Assembly: GCA_028293265.1 (NCBI GenBank)
Contig: JAQGPB010000532.1
Coordinates: 1-5,041 of the forward strand
Direction of reading: 5' to 3'
From: Pedosphaera sp.
GTDB lineage: Bacteria > Verrucomicrobiota > Verrucomicrobiae > Limisphaerales > Pedosphaeraceae
DNA length: 5,041 nt
Numbering within the stretch: position 1 is the stretch's first letter; every line of letters starts with the position of its first letter. Both the position numbers and the translations under genes were made by a program. This document shows, one piece after another, positions 1 to 5,041 of the stretch. The notes below the pieces were generated by a model. The model did not search any database. It was not told the origin of the DNA and saw only the letters and a program-made list of their open reading frames with translations.

Positions 1-1014
1 AATCGGCATGTTGTTTGCGTCAAAAAATCCAAAGCCCAGGCCGAATAAAATCATGCAGGTGATGGCGAAGCCGAGTGAACCGGCATTGCCCAATCCGACC
101 AACGCGGGTGCACAGAGACCCATGCCAATTGCGGTCACATAGATACGGCCGCGCGGCGTGAAACGCATTGCCCGATCAGCCAGCAGCCCGCCGAGAAGCG
201 CGCCCGCAAAAGAGGCGAAGGTTACATAACCCGTCGCGGACATACCGGCTGGTCCCTGGCGCAGGCTGAAATTCGCCGCCAGAAAGGTAGGCAGCCAATT
301 TTTGACGGCCCAGCCGGGGATGCCCGGCAGCGTGAAATAAATCACCAGGATCAGAAACGCGCCGCTGCCCAACAGCGCCCTCGTTGAACGCCAGAACCTG
401 ATGTTTTCCTTTTTGAAATTCTCGTCCGGGTTTGGTCTTTGGGCGTCTCGCAGGGCGAACACGAGAAAAATTGCGTATATGACTCCCGCCGCACCAAACC
501 AGGAAAATGCGTTACGCCACGAACTGCCGTCGGCGATATAGCCGCCCACTCCACCGAGCGCCTGGCCGGCGTAGATGCCGCACATGTGAATGCCAATGGC
601 GCGCGAGCGCGTGGCGCCGGGATGAAAATCGGTGATCAACGCCAGTGCCGCGGGGATGTAGCAGGCCTCGCTCATTCCCATCAATGCGCGGGTCCAGGCC
701 ATTTCGCTGAAGGTATGGGCGTGCCCGGTAAACCAGGTCATCAGCGACCAAATGAACAGGCTCAGGATGACCATCCAGCGGCGGTTAAAACGGTCCGCGA
801 GATAACCGCCCAGTGGGCTGAGAAAGGCATAGACCCACATGAAAAGCGCCATGAGAAAACCGAAGTCCGCGTCGTTCGCAATGGTGGGAATGTCAGCGCG
901 AATGGATACCCGCATGGTGGCGACCATCATGCGGTCAAGGTAGTTCAGCAACGCAACGGGAAACAACATGGCGACTACTGCCCACGCATAGAAGGAGGTG
1001 CGAGGCAGATTCAT
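1..1014 (-). CDS. nanT: MFS transporter, NanT-like sialic acid permease (C-terminus cut by window edge)
   Basis: This is an uninterrupted frame of 338 codons from ATG at 1014 to the window edge; a typical carrier is about 420-440 residues, so roughly 90 are missing. It is a polytopic inner-membrane protein with about nine to ten hydrophobic segments visible (for example around residues 10-26, 51-68, 80-96, 105-127, 170-188, 219-240, 291-312), with a charged loop near 189-215 between the two halves. MFS signature A appears after TM2 as GGYLADRFNRR (69-79) and is echoed in the second half as GGLLADRAMR (275-284). TM4 has R109 in RALMGMSEACYIP, fitting the conserved-arginine motif. An NYLDR motif ends TM1 (24-28). 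The N-terminal half resembles Bacteroidota NanT-type carriers. Its position directly after a mutarotase supports sialic acid as substrate, but specificity is inferred. The start overlaps the frame-corrected Kelch stop (ATGA, 1014-1011), suggesting translational coupling; only a weak GGA lies six bases upstream. Confidence 0.85.
   Translation of the reverse strand, partial: MNLPRTSFYAWAVVAMLFPVALLNYLDRMMVATMRVSIRADIPTIANDADFGFLMALFMWVYAFLSPLGGYLADRFNRRWMVILSLFIWSLMTWFTGHAHTFSEMAWTRALMGMSEACYIPAALALITDFHPGATRSRAIGIHMCGIYAGQALGGVGGYIADGSSWRNAFSWFGAAGVIYAIFLVFALRDAQRPNPDENFKKENIRFWRSTRALLGSGAFLILVIYFTLPGIPGWAVKNWLPTFLAANFSLRQGPAGMSATGYVTFASFAGALLGGLLADRAMRFTPRGRIYVTAIGMGLCAPALVGLGNAGSLGFAITCMILFGLGFGFFDANNMPI
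1011..1014 (-). other. ATGA stop/start overlap, Kelch gene to MFS transporter
   Basis: The minus strand reads GAATTGAAATGA, so the restored Kelch TGA (1013-1011) overlaps the transporter ATG (1014-1012). Such overlaps commonly couple translation. With the frame as written, the Kelch gene ends 61 bases earlier and coupling would be lost. Confidence 0.75.
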
Positions 1015-2083
1015 TTCAATTCCAGCCCCCAGACTTCCGGCGTTCGATAGCCAGGCTGCGCTTCACCGTTGGGAATCACAGCCATCTTATTCCATACGGC
1101 CACCGGCGCAGTCGCCCGCGATAACGGAGAATCGCCAGACTCAGTCCATTGTCTGCGCGCGATTCATAGTAAAGCACTGTTCTGGGAAAACCGGGATGCG
1201 CGGATTTGGGCTCGAAATTCACGAGACGCCCATCATCACCGCTGACGATAAGCAATTGATCGCCAAAGTCCGCGGCTGGCGACGGCGCGGCCACGGCCGC
1301 CCGGGGCAGGTCCGCAATCCGCTTCCATCCGTGGCCGGGAACAAAACAATAAGCGTCCGTTAAATATTGACGCACGGGTTTGCCTGCCGCGTCTCCCTTC
1401 AGTGAAACGCCGCTGAACAAATAAAAATTTCCGTGCAGTGTGCCAGCCACCGAGAGCATCCGCGGCGGTCCGGGCCAGGGATCAAGTTGCCGCCATCCGG
1501 CGTTGGCCTTCGACAAATCCAGCGACCAGAAATTATTTAAGGCATTGGTGGCGAACGAAGTGTCAATGCCGCCGGCGATGTAAAGAACGTTTCCCACCAC
1601 GGCGCCGCAACCATTGGCCAATGGTTGTGGCAGCGGCGGAAACTTTTTAGTCTCGATTTTTCCATCGCGCCAGGTGAGGAGAAATACGTCAGCGAAATGC
1701 TGTTGCGCATCCGAACCTCCACAGCACAACACGCCTGAAGAAGTGGTGACGGATATGCCGTAACCCAGCGGGTGAGGCAGCTTGAATCCCGTCAGCCAAT
1801 GGCCACCGATTCCGGGCAGGATAAAAATGGAATCGTGCCAGACTTTTTGGCCGCCTTCCCAAGGCATCGCATCTGGAAAATTCGCGCCGCCGGCCACGAT
1901 CAACGCGCCGTGACTGACTCCGGAAAAGGCTCCGGCGAAACCGTGGCGGTCGGGAATGCTTGGCAATTGCTTCCAATCCAATTTTGCGGAATCCGATCTT
2001 GCCTGATTGACGGGCATACACACTAGGACGCTTAGCAGTGCGACAATATTACAATAAAAACGAAGATGGACCTGCTGGTTCAT
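1011..2083 (-). CDS. nanM: Kelch-repeat N-acetylneuraminate mutarotase (NanM type), exported, with a one-base frameshift near its 3' end
   Basis: The product is a beta-propeller protein predicted to interconvert alpha and beta anomers of free sialic acid in the periplasm. Residues 1 to about 30 form a signal peptide (basic R8, then a hydrophobic stretch 13-24). The family hallmark AGGANFPD...PWEGGQKVWHD spans 64-84. Further Kelch-type glycine blades occur at CCGGSDA (120-126), YIAGGID (168-174), YLFSGVS (221-227) and LIVSGDDG (278-285). The frame as written continues to a TGA ending at 1076 (335 residues) with an uncharacteristic tail after D311. Re-reading C1151, or restoring one missing base, gives ADQWTESGDSPLSRATAPV..., then VIPNGEAQPGYRTPEVWGLELK and TGA at 1013-1011: 357 residues with the usual family ending. 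The ATG overlaps the sialidase stop (ATGA, 2083-2080). If the frameshift is real, the last propeller blade would be lost and activity is doubtful. Confidence 0.88.
1149..1153 (-). other. Apparent -1 frameshift site in the Kelch mutarotase gene
   Basis: On the minus strand the codons read GCA GAC AAT GGA, giving A-D-N-G and then a non-family tail. Inserting one C (GAC CAA TGG) gives A-D-Q-W and joins the frame that carries the expected C-terminal strand through to the TGA at 1011. The position between codon 311 and the next is the most economical point, though the exact base could lie a few nucleotides either side. No X-XXY-YYZ slippery heptamer is present here, so a deletion mutation or a sequencing/assembly error is more likely than programmed frameshifting. 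Confidence 0.82.
2080..2083 (-). other. ATGA stop/start overlap, sialidase to Kelch mutarotase
   Basis: The minus strand reads GCATCCCAATGAACCAG: the sialidase ends ...H-A-S-Q-TGA (2082-2080) and the Kelch ATG is 2083-2081. The only purine-rich element upstream, GAAGG, lies about 12 bases before the ATG, which is far for a standard Shine-Dalgarno site. Re-initiation after the sialidase stop is the likelier way in. Confidence 0.85.
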
Positions 2084-3243
2084 TGGGATGCGTGACCTTC
2101 ATCCAGCCAGGCCACCGGAAACCGCGCCAGCACGATTCTCTCGTATGAATTTTTCTGGCCGCATTCGTACAGGCAGCCGATGGATTTATCCGGCAACACG
2201 GTCAGGCAGGAATAAGCGGACGGGCCGTCACACAGCAGCCGGCTGGCGGCCCACGTCCGGCCTTCATCGTAGCTCACGCGCACGGTCATTTTTTCACGTT
2301 TGAGACTCGCGGGGTTGGAAAAAATCAACCGGCTTTTTTCGCCATTCTCCGGCCAGGTGCATCGCAACAGGCTGCCCTGGCAAATCGGCTCGGTCAGGGC
2401 CGAGTCAAGACGGACCGGTGACCACGTCGCGCCGCCGTCCTGGCTGGTCGCCACCGCGCGCCGATGGCCTTCATGATAGGAACGCATGTTCTGCATCACG
2501 GAACCGTCGGATAATTCCGCGACAGTGGATTCGTTGGTTTCCGGTTCCTCAGTGCCGCCAAGCTGCCAGGTTTTGCCGTGATCATCGGAGAAAAAAACGT
2601 GCGAGCGGGTCGCCGCATGGGCGGCCGCTTTACCCGCCTCAGAATGATTTGCGGGAATGACGATGCGGCCGGCATGCGGCCCGCGAGTCAGTTGAATGCC
2701 GTTGTCCGGGCCCGTCGCATACCAACCCCAATTGGTCATTTTCACGGAGCGGGTGATTTCCTCCGGTGCGCTCCAGGATTTGCCGTCGTCGCTGCTGTGC
2801 ATGACGAAGATACGACGGCGGTCACGGATTTCCGAAGCTTTGATTACGTTTTCCTTGTCCACGCCGCGGTTCCAGGAGGCGAGCAGCCAGATGATGCCGG
2901 TGTCGCGGTCCACCACTGGGGTCGGATTGCCGCAGGTGTTTTCGTCGTCAGACCAGATCAGTTGCTGTGGAGTCCAGGTGTGGCCACCGTCGGTGGAACG
3001 CTTGAGCAGCAAGTCAATGTCGCCGGTGTCGCTCTTGCTGTTTTTGCGGCCTTCACAGAACGCGAGGATAGTGCCGTTGGTGGTGACGACGATGGTGGGG
3101 ATGCGATATGTATGATAACCGTCCTGGCCGGAAACGAAAACGGGCGTCGTTTCGGGGCCGGTTTCAGCGTATGCAGCGGAAGTAAAAGCGCCAGCGACAA
3201 GAGAGGCGGCAAGCAGGATTTTCGAGATCAATTTTTTCATCAT
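2080..3243 (-). CDS. nanH: Secreted exo-alpha-sialidase (neuraminidase, GH33-like, BNR/Asp-box)
   Basis: This 387-residue enzyme is predicted to hydrolyse terminal alpha-linked sialic acid from glycoconjugates outside the cytoplasm. Residues 1-26 are a clear signal peptide (MMKK, hydrophobic core, cleavage expected after AYA). The sialidase arginine motif YRIP is at 46-49 (R47). Five Asp-boxes (SxDxGxxW) lie at 83-90, 150-157, 219-226, 267-274 and 324-331, typical of a six-bladed propeller. By family pattern, likely catalytic residues are the triad R47, R254 (NMRSY) and R316, the Asp acid/base in SDTGDID (71-77, probably D72), the Glu E238 in NESTVAEL, and the nucleophile Y344 in PSAYS. All key positions look intact. 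The length fits a catalytic domain alone, with no lectin or carbohydrate-binding module and no LPXTG or other anchor. ATG ATG gives two possible starts (3243 or 3240). It starts 8 bases after the upstream aldolase stop and overlaps the Kelch start by 4. Confidence 0.95.
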   Translation of the reverse strand: MMKKLISKILLAASLVAGAFTSAAYAETGPETTPVFVSGQDGYHTYRIPTIVVTTNGTILAFCEGRKNSKSDTGDIDLLLKRSTDGGHTWTPQQLIWSDDENTCGNPTPVVDRDTGIIWLLASWNRGVDKENVIKASEIRDRRRIFVMHSSDDGKSWSAPEEITRSVKMTNWGWYATGPDNGIQLTRGPHAGRIVIPANHSEAGKAAAHAATRSHVFFSDDHGKTWQLGGTEEPETNESTVAELSDGSVMQNMRSYHEGHRRAVATSQDGGATWSPVRLDSALTEPICQGSLLRCTWPENGEKSRLIFSNPASLKREKMTVRVSYDEGRTWAASRLLCDGPSAYSCLTVLPDKSIGCLYECGQKNSYERIVLARFPVAWLDEGHASQ

Positions 3244-3254
3244 ATAAAAATTTA
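3238..3254 (-). promoter_or_regulatory. AT-rich translation start region of the sialidase without a Shine-Dalgarno site
   Basis: Between the aldolase TAA (3254-3252) and the sialidase ATG (3243) the minus strand reads ATTTTTAT, with no GGAGG-like sequence in the preceding 20 bases. Two ATGs follow in tandem. Initiation probably depends on an unstructured AT-rich leader or on re-initiation from the gene upstream. Confidence 0.45.
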
Positions 3255-4202
3255 GCGAGTGCTGAAGGTGGATGGATCCAATATTTCCGGCAGCATTTCG
3301 AGCGCAATCGGCTGAAGGCGTTTTGCCTCGGGGAAAGGGATAGAAAAATAGGGCCAGCGCACCCGGGTGCCGATATCAGCCCATCCGCCGATGGCCGCCA
3401 GCAATTTATCGAGAGCGAAATTGCTGAAACCATGGACATCCCGGAAGGGAACAATATAACGGTTCATAAAATTCTGAATGCGGTGTTCCAGGTCAACTGC
3501 CGCAACCGCCGTGCCGCGCATGGACTCAAACCAAAGTTGCGCACCGCGCGGATGCAGACAAGCGACATTTGAGTAGGAACCATGTGCGCCGAGTTTCAGT
3601 CCGGTGGCGAGCTGATGCCCGGGAACGAACACGGATAGTCCGGTCATTTCTGCACGCATGGCTTCATACCACTTCGCATTGCCGCCAGCTACTTTTATCC
3701 CGACGATTTCCGGCACTGCTTTTTTCAACCGCCCAAAATCCGCCGGTGCCAGAGCCCGCTTGGCGTGCGTCGGGTTGTACAGGACCAACCCCACTGGGGC
3801 GGCGACTTCGGCAAAACACTTTAGCGCGGCGATGGATTCAGAATGGTTCGGCGGCCACCAATCCGGCAGCGTGATCTGGATGGCGCCCGGATTCAGGTCG
3901 CGCGCGCGGCGGATGCGTTCGATGGTCAGGTGAGGGCTGACGTGGCAGGCGCCGATTTGGAAAGGCACGCCGGCGCGCTCGCATCGCTCCGCTACCAATC
4001 CGCTCAACCGGTCATACTCGGCCTCAGTTTGCGACCAGAATTCGCCGGTCGTGCCGTTGGTGTAGATGCCGTTGACGCCCGCCTCAATCAACGTCGCGAT
4101 CTGGGTTTCAACGCGCGCCCAATCAATAAAATCATCCGCATTCAGTGGCAGCAACACGGTAGCCCAGTTGCCGGCAATGTCTGTGGCTGAAAGCGGGAGC
4201 AT
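3252..4202 (-). CDS. DHDPS/NAL-superfamily class I aldolase of unknown specificity
   Basis: This 316-residue cytoplasmic TIM-barrel protein has no signal peptide. Superfamily features are present: the GTTGE loop (50-54), the catalytic tyrosine in LYNPT (Y142) and the Schiff-base lysine in GIKVAGG (K170). The chemistry is therefore probably pyruvate-dependent retro-aldol cleavage, condensation or dehydration of a 2-keto acid sugar. Specificity residues differ from both well-known branches. The DHDPS arginine in the YNxPxRT motif is replaced (A147 by simple alignment), arguing against lysine biosynthesis. Where the lyase next door has the Asp-Glu pair of NAL enzymes, this protein has G195-H196-Q197, and GSTYN becomes GSYSN (208-212). 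It also has about 20 extra C-terminal residues compared with typical 290-300-residue relatives. Position between the lyase and the sialidase suggests a substrate linked to sialic acid, such as a variant nonulosonate, but that is inference. The ATG is 41 bases after the lyase stop. Confidence 0.85.
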   Translation of the reverse strand: MLPLSATDIAGNWATVLLPLNADDFIDWARVETQIATLIEAGVNGIYTNGTTGEFWSQTEAEYDRLSGLVAERCERAGVPFQIGACHVSPHLTIERIRRARDLNPGAIQITLPDWWPPNHSESIAALKCFAEVAAPVGLVLYNPTHAKRALAPADFGRLKKAVPEIVGIKVAGGNAKWYEAMRAEMTGLSVFVPGHQLATGLKLGAHGSYSNVACLHPRGAQLWFESMRGTAVAAVDLEHRIQNFMNRYIVPFRDVHGFSNFALDKLLAAIGGWADIGTRVRWPYFSIPFPEAKRLQPIALEMLPEILDPSTFSTR

Positions 4203-4243
4203 CTAAACAAAAATTTGAGATTGACCGAACGCGCGGAAATCCA
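4203..4243 (-). other. 41-base spacer between the two aldolase genes
   Basis: This is the longest gap in the window. It contains no inverted repeat followed by a T-run, no recognisable -35/-10 pair and no Shine-Dalgarno sequence. The minus strand just before the aldolase ATG reads AAATTTTTGTTTAG. The octamer AAATTTTT also occurs just upstream of the sialidase start. Confidence 0.5.
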
Positions 4244-5041
4244 TCATGAAGACGGCGTGCCAGCGAGTGATTTTCCGGTGCGTGCCGCATTCACACCAGG
4301 AGCGAGCGGAAACCCGGCGGCTTTCAGTTCGCGTTCGAGCGACTCCAGGGTTTCGGGCGATAAATTTTGCAGCGGCGCGCGAACGGGACCGCAATCATAT
4401 CCGATCATTTTCATCATGGCCTTGCCGGCGGCGAGACCACCGCGACGGCTCATGACCGCAATGATCTGGATCGCCAGAGATTGAAAATTGCGGGCGGCTT
4501 CCATGTCGCCGGCGACGAACGCCTCGATGATGCGGTGATAAACCGGCGCCATGTAATTGTAAGTGCTGCCGACCGCGCCGGGGGCGCCCATTGCGAGGGC
4601 GGCTAGAAGAATTTCGTCTCGTCCGAACAAGATGTTGTAGCGGCCATCCTCAAGGTTGAGACAGCGGCTGTAATCCATGAGATTTTCGTGTGTGAACTTG
4701 ATGCCTGCGAGATTGGGTATGCGCGGGCCGGCAAGTTTCAGAAAATCGTACATCGGCAGATCGGCGCCCGCCATCACCGGGATGTGATAATAATAAAATG
4801 GTAGGTTCGGAGCTCCCGCCGCGACTTGCGCGCAGAAATTCACGAGTTGATCCACGTTTGAAGCGCGGAAAAAAGTCGGACCGACCGTGGCAAACGCGTG
4901 GGCGCCGATGCGTTCCGCGTGCGCGGCCAGCGTGCGGCTTTCGATAACCGTATGGTGGCCCACATGGACGATGACGCGAAGCGAATTCGCCGCCGCCATC
5001 CAATATTCAGCGACCTGTTGCCGCTCATCCATCGAGAGTGA
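4244..5041 (-). CDS. nanA: N-acetylneuraminate lyase (N-terminus cut by window edge)
   Basis: The enzyme cleaves N-acetylneuraminate to N-acetylmannosamine and pyruvate in the cytoplasm. The frame stays open to the window edge: three codons (S-L-S) precede the ATG at 5032, and SLSMDERQQVAEYW aligns with the helix after the GSTGE loop of known lyases, so the ATG is internal and roughly 55-60 residues are missing. Numbering visible residues from that S, the catalytic tyrosine is Y85 in YYYHIP and the Schiff-base lysine is K115 in AGIKFT. FGRDE (139-143) supplies the Asp-Glu pair that contacts the sialic acid tail in NAL enzymes, and GSTYNY (158-163) matches the NAL signature. FYYYHIP and AVGSTYNY resemble animal NPL more than E. 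coli NanA. No DHDPS-type arginine motif is seen, so dapA is unlikely. The visible part is 265 residues. It is the first gene of the set in this window; a ManNAc epimerase or kinase could lie upstream. Confidence 0.93.
   Translation of the reverse strand, partial: SLSMDERQQVAEYWMAAANSLRVIVHVGHHTVIESRTLAAHAERIGAHAFATVGPTFFRASNVDQLVNFCAQVAAGAPNLPFYYYHIPVMAGADLPMYDFLKLAGPRIPNLAGIKFTHENLMDYSRCLNLEDGRYNILFGRDEILLAALAMGAPGAVGSTYNYMAPVYHRIIEAFVAGDMEAARNFQSLAIQIIAVMSRRGGLAAGKAMMKMIGYDCGPVRAPLQNLSPETLESLERELKAAGFPLAPGVNAARTGKSLAGTPSS

Larger units (their letters stand above)
1..5041 (-). other. Sialic acid (nan) utilisation gene cluster, probable operon
   Basis: Five consecutive genes share one strand with gaps of 41 and 8 bases and two 4-base ATGA overlaps (one needs a frameshift correction in the Kelch gene). 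Neither gap has room for a promoter plus a terminator, so a single transcript entering from beyond 5041 is likely. The content covers release (sialidase), anomer conversion (Kelch mutarotase), uptake (MFS carrier) and cleavage (lyase) of sialic acid, plus one extra aldolase. Both cluster edges are cut by the window, so the operon promoter, any regulator, and the ManNAc epimerase, kinase and GlcNAc-6-P genes would lie outside. Co-transcription is inferred from layout only. Confidence 0.8.

Noticed and set aside
439..1050. 203-codon plus-strand open frame
   Set aside because: It lies opposite the transporter and its translation is rich in His, Gly, Arg and Gln without any domain character. The minus-strand frame shows clear MFS motifs, so this is an antisense shadow.
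1149..1153. Programmed -1 ribosomal frameshifting in the Kelch gene
   Set aside because: GCAGACAATGG contains no slippery heptamer and I saw no clear stimulatory hairpin. A one-base deletion or sequence error is simpler.
2017..2083. Lipoprotein signal (lipobox) at the Kelch N-terminus, using C22
   Set aside because: The residues before the cysteine are V-L-V, and the -1 position lacks the required small Gly/Ala/Ser. An ordinary signal peptide ending around residues 28-30 fits better.
2578..3255. 225-codon plus-strand open frame, and another at 2696-3115
   Set aside because: Both lie opposite the sialidase, whose five Asp-boxes and catalytic residues are unmistakable. The plus-strand products show no recognisable motifs.
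3252..4202. Assignment of the second aldolase as DapA (4-hydroxy-tetrahydrodipicolinate synthase)
   Set aside because: The arginine of the YNxPxRT motif that binds the substrate carboxylate is absent and the genomic context is sialic acid catabolism.
4203..4243. Terminator or internal promoter in the 41-base spacer
   Set aside because: No GC-rich hairpin precedes the T-run, and no convincing -35/-10 pair is present.
4203..4394. 63-codon minus-strand open frame across the lyase end and the spacer
   Set aside because: It overlaps the lyase 3' end out of frame, shows no motif and has no ribosome site; it is a shadow of the lyase gene.

Overview
This window is a tightly packed, single-direction gene cluster for scavenging sialic acid. 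All five genes lie on the minus strand, so transcription runs from position 5041 towards position 1. In that order they are: an N-acetylneuraminate lyase (start cut off by the window edge), a second class I aldolase of the DHDPS/NAL superfamily, a secreted exo-alpha-sialidase, a secreted Kelch-type sialic acid mutarotase of the NanM type, and an MFS transporter resembling NanT (end cut off by the window edge). No RNA genes, mobile elements, CRISPR arrays, promoters or terminators are visible. The largest non-coding gap is 41 bases.

The genes form a logical pathway. The sialidase (export signal, five Asp-boxes) would release sialic acid from glycoconjugates outside the cytoplasm. The Kelch protein (export signal) would convert the released alpha anomer to the beta form. 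The MFS protein would bring the sugar across the inner membrane. The lyase would split it in the cytoplasm into N-acetylmannosamine and pyruvate. The role of the second aldolase is unknown: it keeps the Schiff-base lysine and catalytic tyrosine but lacks the Asp-Glu pair seen in the lyase. Later steps (epimerase, kinase, deacetylase, deaminase) are not in the window.

Two points come only from reading the frames by hand. First, the Kelch gene carries an apparent one-base frameshift near position 1150. As written, the reading frame ends at 1076 with an atypical tail, but a one-base correction restores a family-like C-terminus ending at 1011. Second, positions 1 to 1014 are not empty: a 338-codon open frame on the minus strand encodes most of the transporter. 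Its ATG overlaps the restored Kelch stop as ATGA, the same arrangement as at the sialidase/Kelch junction.

The organism is a bacterium of moderately high GC content, probably with two membranes (exported mutarotase plus inner-membrane carrier). The lyase looks more like the animal NPL type than E. coli NanA, the Kelch protein and transporter look like those of Bacteroidota-type nan clusters, and Shine-Dalgarno sequences are weak or absent. Together this suggests a member of the Planctomycetota/Verrucomicrobiota group or a similar glycan-degrading lineage. That assignment is inference and cannot be settled from this sequence.
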